Part shown: positions 28,194 to 37,689 of the stretch, one piece after another
How the letters are laid out: every line of letters starts with the position of its first letter
Numbering within the stretch: position 1 is the stretch's first letter
Source of the DNA: Betaproteobacteria bacterium UBA2293
Lineage (GTDB): Bacteria; Pseudomonadota; Gammaproteobacteria; Burkholderiales; Rhodocyclaceae
Direction of reading: 5' to 3'
Length of the DNA stretch: 42,833 bases
Assembly (NCBI GenBank): GCA_002345845.1
Contig: DDWF01000134.1
Span: 1-42,833 of the forward strand
The notes under the pieces: generated by a model
What the model saw: only the letters and a program-made list of their open reading frames with translations
The model's database searches: none
What the model was told of the DNA's origin: nothing
Program-made: the position numbers and the translations under genes

Positions 28194-29563
28194 GCCTCTA
28201 TCTCGAACATTTCGGATTGCGCGAGCCGCCTTTCCGCATCACGCCCCACACCGACTTTTTCTTCACCGGCGCCAACCGCGGCCCGACGCTCGACGCCCTG
28301 ATCTACGCCATCACCCAGGACGAAGGCATCGTCAAGGTCACCGGCGAGGTCGGCAGTGGCAAGACCATGCTCTGCCGGATGCTGCTCGAACGCCTGCCGG
28401 CCAGTGTCGAAACCTTGTACCTGGCCAATCCCTCGCTGTCGCGCCAGGAAATCCTCGGCGCCATCGCCGACGAGCTCGGCATCCCGACCGATGGCAAGGC
28501 CACCCATTCGCTGACCCGCGCCTTGCAGGAAGCGCTGATCGAACGCTACGCCGCCGGCAAGCGCGTCGTCATGCTGATCGACGAGGCGCATGCCATGCCC
28601 GCCGAGTCGCTGGAAGAAATCCGTCTGCTCTCCAATCTGGAATCGAAGGCAACCAAGCTGCTGCAGATCGCCCTTTTTGCCCAGCCGGAACTGGACGAAA
28701 GGCTGGCCGCCAACGACATGCGCCAGTTACGCGAACGCATTACCCAGCATTTCAACCTGGCACCGCTGAAGCAGGAAGACATTGCCAGCTACATCGAGTT
28801 CCGCCTGCGTGCCGCCGGCTACCACGGCCCCAATCCCTTCTCCGCCAGGGCCATCAAACAGATTGCCGAAATCTCGCAGGGCCTCTCCCGGCGCATCAAC
28901 ATCCTCGCCGACAAGGCCTTGCTGGCCGCCTTCTCGAACGGCAGCCACCAGGTGGACAGCGCCGAGATCGCCATCGCCGCCCAGGATGCACGCTTCCTGC
29001 CATTGCAAGGACCATCCGCCGGCGCCAGCGCCCCGGCAACCTGGCGCTGGCCGGTGCTGGCAGCCCTCGCCGTCGCCCTGCTGGCCGGCGCCTTCCTGCT
29101 CGGAACGCGCACTGGCGGCAATGGAGATGAGGCGAACACCGCCAGCCAGCCGTCCCGCGAAGCCACTCCGGCGCCAACCAGTGCCCGGGGCAAGCCCTTA
29201 GGCTCGACGACGGCGAACCCGACACCTGCCGTCAACCTGCGCTTCGGCCCGCTCACTCGCACCCACATGGAACAATATGCGGACTGGATCGAGAATGCTC
29301 CGCGCACCAGCTACTTCATCCAGCTGCTTGCCACTGATGCCACCCACACCGGCGAAATCGAAGGTTTCCTCGCTCGCGCCACCCAGCAACTCGACCCGGC
29401 CGCCATCCGCGCCTACCGCTCCAGCCTCTCCGGACGCGACCGCGTCGGCGTCATCTACGGCGACTTCCCGACCCGTGAAGCTGCCGCCACCGCGATGCAG
29501 GCCCTGCCGGAATCGATCAAGGCCGCCCAGCCCTTCCCGCGCCAGGTTTCCCGCCTGCACTGA
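28190..29563 (+). CDS. mshM: MshM/ExeA-type AAA ATPase with C-terminal SPOR domain
   Basis: This 457-residue protein has a cytoplasmic ATPase domain with LEHFGLREPPFRITPHTDFF at the start, Walker A GEVGSGKT (residues 52-59), Walker B VVMLIDEAHAMP (about 126-137) and the ExeA-type SRRINILADKALLAA. A single span (about 285-306) and a Pro/Ala-rich linker lead to a periplasmic SPOR-like domain (about 372-457, YFIQLLATDATHTGEIEGFL to the end). The tail LPESIKAAQPFPRQV closely resembles the end of DamX. ExeA/GspA use a peptidoglycan-binding domain at this position to help place secretins. SPOR domains bind denuded septal glycan, so a cell-wall-targeted secretin-placement role is inferred. It overlaps the regulator stop by 4 bases. 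Confidence 0.9.
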   Translation: MSLYLEHFGLREPPFRITPHTDFFFTGANRGPTLDALIYAITQDEGIVKVTGEVGSGKTMLCRMLLERLPASVETLYLANPSLSRQEILGAIADELGIPTDGKATHSLTRALQEALIERYAAGKRVVMLIDEAHAMPAESLEEIRLLSNLESKATKLLQIALFAQPELDERLAANDMRQLRERITQHFNLAPLKQEDIASYIEFRLRAAGYHGPNPFSARAIKQIAEISQGLSRRINILADKALLAAFSNGSHQVDSAEIAIAAQDARFLPLQGPSAGASAPATWRWPVLAALAVALLAGAFLLGTRTGGNGDEANTASQPSREATPAPTSARGKPLGSTTANPTPAVNLRFGPLTRTHMEQYADWIENAPRTSYFIQLLATDATHTGEIEGFLARATQQLDPAAIRAYRSSLSGRDRVGVIYGDFPTREAAATAMQALPESIKAAQPFPRQVSRLH

Positions 29564-29660
29564 ACGCTTGTCAATCATGACGTTACGCTGGGATACGTGC
29601 TAGCATCCTTGATAGTCCGGCCACTTGGCGCGCCGACAGTTGAGACAAGGTACAGCCCCG

Positions 29661-31457
29661 ATGAAGATCGGATATTCCAGCGCAACGATTTTCTCCCTGA
29701 TCCTGGCAGCCTGCGCGGCGCCGACGCCGCGCGAACCGCTCAAGGGCCACCTGAGCGCCGAAGCCGCTGCGGCCCCCGCCACCCCGAACACCAGCACCGC
29801 CACCATTCCCGACCCCGTTCGCCAGACGCTCGCCCTGCCCAAGCCCCGCCCGCAAGCCAAGGCCGAAACCTATAGCGTCGTCGTCAACAACGTGCAGGTG
29901 CACGACCTGCTCTTCGCCCTGGCCAGGGATGCCAAGGTCAATGTCGACATCCACCCCGGGATTACCGGCATCGTCTCCCTCAACGCCATCGACCAGACCC
30001 TGCCGCAACTGCTGACCCGGATCGCCAAACAGGTCGACATGCGTTTCGAACTGGACGGCCCGAACCTGGCGGTGATGCCGGACACGCCGTTCCTGAAGCA
30101 TTACAAGGTGGATTACGTGAACATGTCGCGCAACATGGCGGCGACTGTTTCGACCAACACACAGATCGAAACTGGCCTCCCTGGCAGTAGCGGCTCCGCG
30201 TCCACGGCCAGCGGAGCCAGTGGGAATGTTTCCAACTCGCGCATTGAGAATGCCTCGAAAAACCAGTTTTGGCTGTCACTGGAGAAAAACATCAAGGACA
30301 TCCTGCGCGAAACTGACAAGATTCTGCCGGAAGGCTCCAGCGAAACCTTCGTCGAACAAAGTGCGGAACAGACAGCAACCGGCGCCGCCGCATTGCCGCA
30401 AGCCGGTCGAAGCGCGGCCCAGACCATCGCCAACGCCCTGCAGTCCAATCCGGCCCCGTCATCGAACAGCCAGCGCACCGGCACCGCGGTCTATCGCACC
30501 AGCACCTTCCGCGAAGCGGCCTCGGTCATCATGAACTCGGAAAGCGGCGTCATCACCGTCCGCGCCACCGGCCGGCAGCACGAAAGGATTCAGGAATTTC
30601 TCGACAGAGTGGTCAATTCGGCCAGCAAGCAGGTGCTGATCGAAGCCACCATCGTGGAAGTGACCCTGAACGACGGCTACGAACAAGGTATTGACTGGAA
30701 TGAAATCAGCCGGGGCGGGTTGGTGAGTTTTGTCGGACGCCAATTAAACAGTCCCGCCAACATCAGCTATTCAAGAGCCAACGATCCCACCGCACTGATA
30801 ACCATGCTACAGACCTTCGGCACCACGAAGGTTCTCTCCAGCCCCCGACTATCCGTACTCAGCAATCAGACAGCCTTGCTGAAGGTTGTCGAAAACATTG
30901 TCTATTTCGAAGTCAAATCGGACATCACGCAGACATCAAGCCTCGTCGGCGGCCAACCGATCAAGGCATTTACCACCACCCCGAAAACCGTGATGGTTGG
31001 ACTGGTACTCGCCGTCACCCCGCAGATCAGCGACAGCGACAACGTGATCCTGAACGTGCGACCAACCATAACCAGCATCGCATCGATGATTCCGGACCCC
31101 AATCCGGAATTGACCATTCCCAACCTCGTGCCGCAAATCCGGACGCGGGAAATCGAGTCAATCATGCGCGTTGCCAGTGGCAACATCGCTATCCTGGGCG
31201 GCCTGATGGAAGACAAAATTGATTACAAGAACCAGCGCGTTCCTGGTCTTGGTCAGATTCCGATCGCTGGAGAGGTTCTGAACAGCCGCAACAACATCGC
31301 CCGAAAATCCGAACTGGTCATCTTCCTGCGCCCCATCGTCATCAAGGATGCCAGTCTGGACGGTGACTATGCGAGCATGCGCGACTTCCTGCCCGGCGGC
31401 ACGTTCTTCCGGCAGCCGAACGAGGCGCAGCCGTTCAACATCGTGCCCAGCCGCTGA
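29661..31457 (+). CDS. mshL: MSHA-type pilus secretin lipoprotein MshL
   Basis: This 598-residue outer-membrane secretin forms the pore for the pilus fibre. It is a lipoprotein: the signal ends in SLILAACAA with Cys18 as the lipidated residue. N-terminal secretin domains follow (YSVVVNNVQVHDLLFALARD, then the STN-like stretch with INAIDQTL-type spacing), with a Ser/Thr-rich low-complexity segment at about 165-200. The C-terminal secretin core shows VLIEATIVEVTLNDGYEQGI, TKVLSSPRLSVLSNQTALLK, VGLVLAVTPQISDSDNVILN and the final AILGGLMEDKIDYKNQRVPG with PIAGEVLNSR. ATG 29661 was chosen because the lipobox signal starts there. A 97-base gap upstream may hold its own promoter, but none is clear. 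Confidence 0.93.
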   Translation: MKIGYSSATIFSLILAACAAPTPREPLKGHLSAEAAAAPATPNTSTATIPDPVRQTLALPKPRPQAKAETYSVVVNNVQVHDLLFALARDAKVNVDIHPGITGIVSLNAIDQTLPQLLTRIAKQVDMRFELDGPNLAVMPDTPFLKHYKVDYVNMSRNMAATVSTNTQIETGLPGSSGSASTASGASGNVSNSRIENASKNQFWLSLEKNIKDILRETDKILPEGSSETFVEQSAEQTATGAAALPQAGRSAAQTIANALQSNPAPSSNSQRTGTAVYRTSTFREAASVIMNSESGVITVRATGRQHERIQEFLDRVVNSASKQVLIEATIVEVTLNDGYEQGIDWNEISRGGLVSFVGRQLNSPANISYSRANDPTALITMLQTFGTTKVLSSPRLSVLSNQTALLKVVENIVYFEVKSDITQTSSLVGGQPIKAFTTTPKTVMVGLVLAVTPQISDSDNVILNVRPTITSIASMIPDPNPELTIPNLVPQIRTREIESIMRVASGNIAILGGLMEDKIDYKNQRVPGLGQIPIAGEVLNSRNNIARKSELVIFLRPIVIKDASLDGDYASMRDFLPGGTFFRQPNEAQPFNIVPSR

Positions 31458-31466
31458 GAACCGAGC

Positions 31467-32675
31467 ATGAGCCTGTTGATGGACGCCCTCAAACGGGCTG
31501 AATCGAGCAAGCAGGAAGCGGCCCGTCAGCAGGCCGGCAAGAGTACGTCGTCACCGGCAGCCGACGAGGGGCTGACACTGGCGCCGCTGGCCGGCGAGAC
31601 AGCGGCGCCGAACCGGCCGCTACCCGACCTGGCCTCCCATATCGACGCTGTCGATGCCGATCTCGCCCGTTCAGCCCAGGCGCGCCCTAGCGTCGAACCG
31701 GCCCCCGCCTTCACCCAGGCGGCGGCCGGCGGCCAGGCCATCGCCCGCAACGCCTTCGCAGCCAAGCTGACGCCCGAAGCCCCCAGCCGCGCCCCGCTCT
31801 GGTTGGCGCTCGGTATTCTGGTCATCGCCGGCCTGGCCATCGCTGGCTATTTCTGGATCCAGCTCAACGCGCTGGGTAGCGGCAGCCTGTCAGCGACCGT
31901 CTCAAACCTGCCAACAGTTGCCGCGCAGCCTCCCGTCACCGCACCGCCCCCAGCCCCGATTCCGGTGCCGCAAGCGGACGAAGCAGTAGCGAGCCATACG
32001 GAAACCCGGCGATCACCAGCACTCGCGCCACCAATGCCTCAGGCGGCACCGGTACGGCGCGAGGCTGCGCTCACCGCGCCGATTCGCCTGGCGCGCACAC
32101 CGCCAGTCACCGACCCGGCCCTGACGCGCGCTCATCGGGCGCTGCAGGATGGTCGCCTGGAGCAGGCTAGCCAGGATTTCCTGCTGGTTCTGCAGCACGA
32201 CTCGAACAATGTCGATGCCCTGCTCGCCCTGGCGGCCATTGCCCAGCACCAGGGGCGGGGCAACGAAGCGGAGGGCTGGCGGCAGCGGGCCCTGGTTGCC
32301 GACCCGAGCAACCCGGCGACGCAGGCGGCTGTCCTTGGCGGCACCGCGGCCAGTACCGATCCACTGAGCACTGAGAGCCGCCTGAAGACGCTGCTCGCCG
32401 CGCAACCACAATCGGCCGAGCTGAACTTTACCCTCGGCAACCTCTATGCCGGCCAGCGCCGCTGGACCGAGGCGCAACAGGCCTATTTCAACGCCGTCGC
32501 CGCCGATGACGCCAATCCGGATTACCTGTTCAACCTGGCGATCAGCCTCGACCAGTTGCGCCAGCCCCGGCCGGCGGCCCAGCATTACCGCCTGGCGCTG
32601 GAAGCGGCGACGCGACGGCCGGCGGCCTTCGACAGCGAACAGGCCCGGCGGCGCCTGGCCGAGCTCCAGCCCTGA
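31467..32675 (+). CDS. mshN: TPR-containing pilus biogenesis protein (MshN-like)
   Basis: This 402-residue protein opens with MSLLMDALKRAESSKQEAAR, the short cytoplasmic signature shared by MshN/GspB-like proteins. It then has a single membrane span (about 111-131, LWLALGILVIAGLAIAGYFW), a Pro/Ala-rich periplasmic linker and TPR repeats in the C-terminal half (about 210-402). TPR proteins at this place in MSHA loci are thought to scaffold the inner-membrane platform and secretin; the exact role is not known. It begins 9 bases after mshL and ends 7 bases before mshE. Confidence 0.85.
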   Translation: MSLLMDALKRAESSKQEAARQQAGKSTSSPAADEGLTLAPLAGETAAPNRPLPDLASHIDAVDADLARSAQARPSVEPAPAFTQAAAGGQAIARNAFAAKLTPEAPSRAPLWLALGILVIAGLAIAGYFWIQLNALGSGSLSATVSNLPTVAAQPPVTAPPPAPIPVPQADEAVASHTETRRSPALAPPMPQAAPVRREAALTAPIRLARTPPVTDPALTRAHRALQDGRLEQASQDFLLVLQHDSNNVDALLALAAIAQHQGRGNEAEGWRQRALVADPSNPATQAAVLGGTAASTDPLSTESRLKTLLAAQPQSAELNFTLGNLYAGQRRWTEAQQAYFNAVAADDANPDYLFNLAISLDQLRQPRPAAQHYRLALEAATRRPAAFDSEQARRRLAELQP

Positions 32676-32682
32676 GGCCGCC

Positions 32683-34389
32683 ATGAGCACGTCGACGCTG
32701 CAACGCCGGCCGCTCGGCCAGATCCTGATCTCCGAAGGCATCCTCTCGGAAGACCAGTTGCGCATCGCGCTGCTCGAGCAGATGAAGAACAATCAGCCGA
32801 TCGGCAAGTTGCTGGTGTCGCTTGGCTTCGTCACGGAAGCCACCTTGCGCCAGGCGCTGTCGGAGAGCCTGGGCAAGCAGAGCATCGACCTGTCGCACGC
32901 CGTCGTCGATCCGGTGGCCCTGAAACTGGTGCCGCGCGACATCGCCAAGCGCTATCACCTGCTGCCGCTCGACTACGACCATGCGAACCGCCGCCTGACG
33001 CTGGCCATCTCGGACATCAACGACATCGTCGGTCTCGACCGCGTGCGTTCGATGATCGAGGAACATACCGATATCGAGACCCTGCTCGCCGGCGAGTCGG
33101 AAATCGACCGGGCCATCGACCAGTATTACGGTCACGAACTCTCCATCGACGGCATCCTGCACGAGATCGAGACCGGCGAGATCGACTGGAAGAGCCTCTC
33201 GGCCAGCGACGACGAGTACAGCCAGCCGGTCGTCCGCCTGATCGACTCGATCCTCACCGATGCGGTCAAGCGCGAGGCCTCCGACATCCACTTCGAGCCG
33301 GAAGCCAACTTCCTCCGCATCCGCTACCGCATCGACGGCATGCTGCGGCAGATCCGCGCCCTGCACAAATCCTACTGGCCGGCGATGACGGTGCGCATCA
33401 AGGTGCTGTCGGGGATGAACATCGCCGAGATGCGGGCGCCGCAAGATGGCCGCATCAGCCTGTCGGTGTCCGGCCGTCCGGTCGATTTCCGTGTCGCCAG
33501 CCAGCCGACCATCCACGGCGAGAACATCGTGCTGCGCATCCTCGACCGGCAGAAGGGCATCGTCCCGCTGGAGCAGCTCGGTCTCTCCGAGGAACACCTG
33601 CACCAGTTGAAACTGATGATCGCCAGGCCTGAAGGCATCATTCTGGTCACCGGCCCGACCGGCAGCGGCAAGACGACGACGCTGTACTCGGTGCTCAACC
33701 ACATCAACGCCGAGGGCATCCACATCATGACCCTCGAAGACCCGGTCGAGTACCCGATGGCCATGGTCCGCCAGACCTCGGTGGCGGAGAACGCCAAGCT
33801 CGATTTCGCCAACGGCATCCGCTCCATGATGCGTCAGGACCCGGACGTCATCCTGGTCGGCGAAGTGCGCGATGCCGAGACGGCAGAAATGGCCTTCCGC
33901 GCTTCGATGACCGGCCATCAGGTGTACACCACCCTGCACACCAACTCGGCCATCGGCGCCGTGCCGCGCCTGCTCGATATCGGCGTGCTACCCGACATCA
34001 TGGCCGGCAACATCATCGGCATCGTTGCCCAACGCCTGATCCGCCGGCTGTGCGACCACTGCAAGTCGCCTTATCACGCCGAGGCGCACGAAACCCGCCT
34101 GCTCGGCAGCCAGGCCGAAGGCGAACGTCCCGTACTGTTCCGCCCGACCGGTTGCGAGATTTGCGATTTCCAGGGTTATCGCGGGCGTATCGCCATCATG
34201 GAACTGCTGCGCATCGATGCCGGCCTCGACGAACTGATCGCCCGCCGGGCGACCACCCACGAGATTCGCAACCGGGCGCTCGGCCAGGGTTTCGTGACGC
34301 TGGCCGAGGACGGCCTGCGCCGCGTCCTCAACGGCACGACATCGCTGGAAGAACTGGCCCGCGTCGTCGACCTGACCGACCGGATGTAA
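32683..34389 (+). CDS. mshE: Pilus extension ATPase MshE (GspE/PilB family) with MshEN domain
   Basis: This 568-residue cytoplasmic hexameric ATPase powers pilus assembly. The N-terminal MshEN domain has two Gly/Leu-rich repeats (residues about 9-33, RPLGQILISEGILSEDQL, and about 38-62, PIGKLLVSLGFVTEATL) of the kind that bind c-di-GMP in Vibrio MshE. The catalytic part has Walker A GPTGSGKTTT (from residue 324), the Asp box EDPVEYPM, Walker B DPDVILVGEVRD, the His box THTNS-type TLHTNSA, and a zinc tetracysteine (LCDHC and GCEIC). ATG 32683 places the first repeat at the usual position. No PilT-type retraction ATPase is in the window. Confidence 0.95.
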   Translation: MSTSTLQRRPLGQILISEGILSEDQLRIALLEQMKNNQPIGKLLVSLGFVTEATLRQALSESLGKQSIDLSHAVVDPVALKLVPRDIAKRYHLLPLDYDHANRRLTLAISDINDIVGLDRVRSMIEEHTDIETLLAGESEIDRAIDQYYGHELSIDGILHEIETGEIDWKSLSASDDEYSQPVVRLIDSILTDAVKREASDIHFEPEANFLRIRYRIDGMLRQIRALHKSYWPAMTVRIKVLSGMNIAEMRAPQDGRISLSVSGRPVDFRVASQPTIHGENIVLRILDRQKGIVPLEQLGLSEEHLHQLKLMIARPEGIILVTGPTGSGKTTTLYSVLNHINAEGIHIMTLEDPVEYPMAMVRQTSVAENAKLDFANGIRSMMRQDPDVILVGEVRDAETAEMAFRASMTGHQVYTTLHTNSAIGAVPRLLDIGVLPDIMAGNIIGIVAQRLIRRLCDHCKSPYHAEAHETRLLGSQAEGERPVLFRPTGCEICDFQGYRGRIAIMELLRIDAGLDELIARRATTHEIRNRALGQGFVTLAEDGLRRVLNGTTSLEELARVVDLTDRM

Positions 34390-34391
34390 GC

Positions 34392-35591
34392 ATGCTGTTC
34401 GACTATAAGGCGGTCAGCGGCGATGGCAAGATGACCTACGGCCGTCTCGATGCCATCAATCTGATCGACCTCGAGATGCGCCTCAAGCGCATGGACCTCG
34501 ACCTGGTCAGCGGCAAGCTGGTCGAACACCGCTCACTGTTCGGCCAGCGGCGCATTCCGCGCCCGGAACTGATCAATTTCTGCTTCCACCTCGAACAACT
34601 GGCGCGCTCCGGCGTGCCGCTGCTCGAGGGGCTCGGCGACCTGCGCGACTCGATCGAGCACCCGCGCTTCCGTGAAGTGGTCGCCGTGCTGATCGAGAAC
34701 ATCGAAGGCGGCCAGACGCTATCGCAGTCCATGGAAGCCCATCCGGATGTCTTCAGTCAGGTCTTTGTCCATCTCATCCGCGCCGGCGAAGCCAGCGGCC
34801 AGCTGCCGGAGGTGCTCGCCAGCCTCGGCGAATCGCTGCGCTGGGAAGACGAACTGGCCTCGCACACCAAAAAGCTGCTGATGTATCCGGCCTTCGTCGC
34901 CACCATCGTCATCTCGGCAACCATCTTCCTGATGGTGTACATGGTCCCGCAACTCAAGTTGTTCGTGAAGAACATGGGGCAAACGCTACCGCTACAGACC
35001 GAGGTGCTGTTTTTCGTTTCCGACCTGCTCGTCGACTACTGGCACCTGTTCCTGCTCGCCCCGCTGCTCGCTGTCATTGCCGGCCATTTCTTCATCCGCG
35101 GCAATCCGCTCGCCCAGGTCCGCCTCGATGGCCTGAAGCTGCGCCTGCCACTACTCGGCGCCATCTTCAAAAAAATCATCCTGTCGCGTTTCGCCAACAC
35201 CTTCGCCATGCTCTACGCCTCCGGCATCCCGATCCTGGAGTCCATCCGCACCACCCAGGACATCGTCGGCAACCGGGTCGTCCGCCAGGCACTGGAGCGG
35301 GCGGAGCAATCCATCCGCGAAGGCCGCAATGTCGCCGCCGCCTTCCACGATGTCGGCCTCTTTCCGCCGCTGGTCGTGCGCATGTTGCGCGTCGGCGAAA
35401 ACACCGGCGGCCTGGACAAGGCCCTGCTCAATGTCAGCTATTTCTACACCCGCGACGTCAAGGAATCGGTCGGCAAGGCCCAGGCGCTGATCGAGCCGAT
35501 GCTGACGCTTTTCATGGGCGCGCTGCTCGGCTGGATTATGCTGTCGGTGATCGGCCCCATTTACGACGTCATCAGCAAGATTCCCTTGTGA
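34392..35591 (+). CDS. mshG: Inner-membrane platform protein MshG (GspF/PilC family)
   Basis: This 399-residue polytopic protein is the platform on which pilins are polymerised. It has two GspF domains (about 60-190 and 265-390). Signatures are FCFHLEQLARSGVPLLEGLG, VFVHLIRAGEASGQLPEVLA and, in the second repeat, RFANTFAMLYASGIPILESI and RMLRVGENTGGLDKALLNVS. Three spans are clear (near 162-182, about 215-235 and 370-390). ATG 34392 lies 2 bases after the mshE stop and gives the family's usual start MLFDYKAVSGDGK; the longer frame inside mshE is not real. Confidence 0.95.
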   Translation: MLFDYKAVSGDGKMTYGRLDAINLIDLEMRLKRMDLDLVSGKLVEHRSLFGQRRIPRPELINFCFHLEQLARSGVPLLEGLGDLRDSIEHPRFREVVAVLIENIEGGQTLSQSMEAHPDVFSQVFVHLIRAGEASGQLPEVLASLGESLRWEDELASHTKKLLMYPAFVATIVISATIFLMVYMVPQLKLFVKNMGQTLPLQTEVLFFVSDLLVDYWHLFLLAPLLAVIAGHFFIRGNPLAQVRLDGLKLRLPLLGAIFKKIILSRFANTFAMLYASGIPILESIRTTQDIVGNRVVRQALERAEQSIREGRNVAAAFHDVGLFPPLVVRMLRVGENTGGLDKALLNVSYFYTRDVKESVGKAQALIEPMLTLFMGALLGWIMLSVIGPIYDVISKIPL

Positions 35592-37090
35592 CCGCCCGCC
35601 GCCTGTTTTATCTCAACACACATCGCCTGACCGCCTACCGCTGGCAAGGCGGGCGCCTGCACGCCGAGGTCTCGTTCGCCAATGGCGAGGAAGGCTTGGC
35701 CGCCTTTCAGGATTACCTGGGCATCCACCGCCACAGCGAATTCACCTTGCTCGCCAACATCGCCGAGGAAGGCCATGTTCTCGAAACCATCCCCTTCCTG
35801 CAGGGCGCCGACCGCCAGGCATTGATCACCCGCAAGATCGGTCAGCACTTCATGGGTACGCCGCTCGCCGCCGCCTTCTCCCTCGGCTACGAAAAAACCC
35901 GGCGCAAGAATGAGAAACTGCTGCTTTCGGCACTGACCAACCCGGCCCATTTCGAGCCCTGGCTGCAGCGCATCGGCGAAGCCGAAGCGCCGCTCGCCGG
36001 CATCTACACGGTGGCCCAGCTGGGTGGGGGGCTGCTGCAGAAACTCGGCAACAAGGACAAGCGCTGCATCCTGCTCAGCATGCAGGACCACTCGATTCGG
36101 GAGAGCTACCTGGTCGATGGCCAGACGCTGTTCTCGCGCATGGCCCCGATCAGCGACAGCAGCATCGCCGGCATCGCCAGCAGCTTTGCCGCTGAGGCCA
36201 GCAAGCTGCAGCAGTACCTGATCGGCCAGCGCCTGATCGGCCGCGACGAGAGCCTGCCGGTCTTCATCTTCGCCCATCCGACGGCCATCCCGGCCATCGA
36301 GAAAGTCTGCCCGGATCACGGCAAACTCAATTTCGCCATCATCGACAGCCACCAGGCGGCCGCCAAACTCGGCCTGAAAACGCCACCCGAAGATAACCGT
36401 TGCGACCTGCTATTCCTGCATTTGCTGGCCACCAACCCGCCGCGCCTGCAGTTCGCCAGCCCCGCCCACCGCCATGACTACCGTCTCGCCCAGCTGCGCC
36501 GGGGCATCATCGCCAGCGGCCTGATCATCTTCCTCGGCGGCCTGCTCTTCGCCGCCCGCGAGAGCTACGTCGCCTGGTCGCTGGCCAATGAAACCCGACA
36601 GCTGCTGGCCAGCCAGCAGGAATTCGACGCCCGTTACGGCGAAGTCTCGGACCGCTTCCCGCAACTCGGCATCGACAAGGACACCCTGCGCCGACTGACC
36701 GATCGCTACGCCGAACTCAGCCGCCAGCAACGCCTGCCCGAACACACGCTGCTGCGTCTCAGCCGCGCCCTCGATCAGGTGCCGGCAGTGACCCTGAGCA
36801 GCCTCGAATGGCAGATCGGCCGCAACCCGGCTGACCAGCAGGACAGCGAGGAAATCACCATCGTCCGCGGCAGCATCGATCCCGATTCCACGGCGAGCAT
36901 CCGCCAGGTGCTGGCCCTCTTTGAAACCTTTACCGACCTGTTGCGTATCGACCCCGACAACCGGGTACGCATCCTGCAGCCGCCCTACGACATGGAGTCG
37001 GAACGCACCCTGCGGGGCGGTGACGAAGACGCCAGTAACCGGAAACCGCGTGCCTTCGCCATCGAAATCACCCGGACGGTGACGCCATGA
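35588..37090 (+). CDS. mshI: MshI-like alignment protein (PilM/PilN-type fusion)
   Basis: This 500-residue protein has a large cytoplasmic N-terminal part (1-295) with weak resemblance to PilM-type actin-like folds, a single span (about 303-322, IIASGLIIFLGGLLFA) and a PilN-like periplasmic part with a coiled coil (about 330-390). MshI-type proteins link the ATPase/platform to the periplasmic alignment subcomplex. It starts at GTG 35588, overlapping mshG (GTGA). Sequence conservation is low; the assignment rests on topology and on position before the mshJ- and mshK-like genes. Confidence 0.78.
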   Translation: MTARRLFYLNTHRLTAYRWQGGRLHAEVSFANGEEGLAAFQDYLGIHRHSEFTLLANIAEEGHVLETIPFLQGADRQALITRKIGQHFMGTPLAAAFSLGYEKTRRKNEKLLLSALTNPAHFEPWLQRIGEAEAPLAGIYTVAQLGGGLLQKLGNKDKRCILLSMQDHSIRESYLVDGQTLFSRMAPISDSSIAGIASSFAAEASKLQQYLIGQRLIGRDESLPVFIFAHPTAIPAIEKVCPDHGKLNFAIIDSHQAAAKLGLKTPPEDNRCDLLFLHLLATNPPRLQFASPAHRHDYRLAQLRRGIIASGLIIFLGGLLFAARESYVAWSLANETRQLLASQQEFDARYGEVSDRFPQLGIDKDTLRRLTDRYAELSRQQRLPEHTLLRLSRALDQVPAVTLSSLEWQIGRNPADQQDSEEITIVRGSIDPDSTASIRQVLALFETFTDLLRIDPDNRVRILQPPYDMESERTLRGGDEDASNRKPRAFAIEITRTVTP

Positions 37091-37689
37091 CCTTCTCCGC
37101 CCGCGATCTCGGCAAACTGCAATGGCCGCTGCTCGGCGCCCTGCTGATGATCGTCCTGGCCATTCTGCCGGTTACCTGGAGCAGCAATCAGGTCATCGGC
37201 GCGCGTAGCGAACGTGACGATGCCCAACGCCGCCAGACCAGTTCCGAACAGCGCCTGCTCAAGGTACGCACCGAAGAGCAGGAACTCAGGGAGCGCGCAG
37301 CCCTCTATCAGCGGATGCAGCAGACCGGCATCACCGGCAACGAGCAACGGCTCGAATGGACCGAACTGATCGAGGAGATCCGGCAGCAGATGCGCATTCC
37401 CGGCATCAATTACGAATTCGGCATCCGCAAGCCGCTGGACGACGGCGGCGCCCCCGAGCAAGGCTACTTCGCCAGCCCGATGCGCATCCAGATGCGCCTG
37501 CTGCACGAGGAAGACCTGCTCAACTTCCTGCGCCGCCTGCAGCAGGAAGCCAAGGCGCTGGTCCTCATCCGCAGTTGCACGCTGTCGCCCCTCCCCCCTC
37601 CTCCTGTCGGCAGCACCGACCTGGCCCAGCTCAACGGCGAATGCGAGCTGCGCTGGATCACCGTTCGCCCAGCGGTCAGCCAGCCATGA
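37087..37689 (+). CDS. mshJ: MshJ-like alignment protein (PilO type)
   Basis: This 200-residue inner-membrane protein has one N-terminal span (about 13-32, WPLLGALLMIVLAILPVTW), a long coiled coil (about 40-80, rich in Arg, Glu and Gln) and a small C-terminal alpha/beta domain (about 85-200). This is the PilO/GspM topology. PilO-type proteins pair with PilN in the periplasm to align inner-membrane platform and secretin. It is coupled to mshI and the next gene by 4-base overlaps. Confidence 0.78.
   Translation: MTFSARDLGKLQWPLLGALLMIVLAILPVTWSSNQVIGARSERDDAQRRQTSSEQRLLKVRTEEQELRERAALYQRMQQTGITGNEQRLEWTELIEEIRQQMRIPGINYEFGIRKPLDDGGAPEQGYFASPMRIQMRLLHEEDLLNFLRRLQQEAKALVLIRSCTLSPLPPPPVGSTDLAQLNGECELRWITVRPAVSQP

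Noticed and set aside
29564..29660. GG...GC pair (about 29588-29605) as a sigma-54 promoter for mshL
   Set aside because: The halves do not match TGGCAC or TTGC beyond the dinucleotides.
32542..33939. A 465-codon open frame on the minus strand inside mshE
   Set aside because: It is antisense to highly conserved ATPase motifs and has no recognisable domain.
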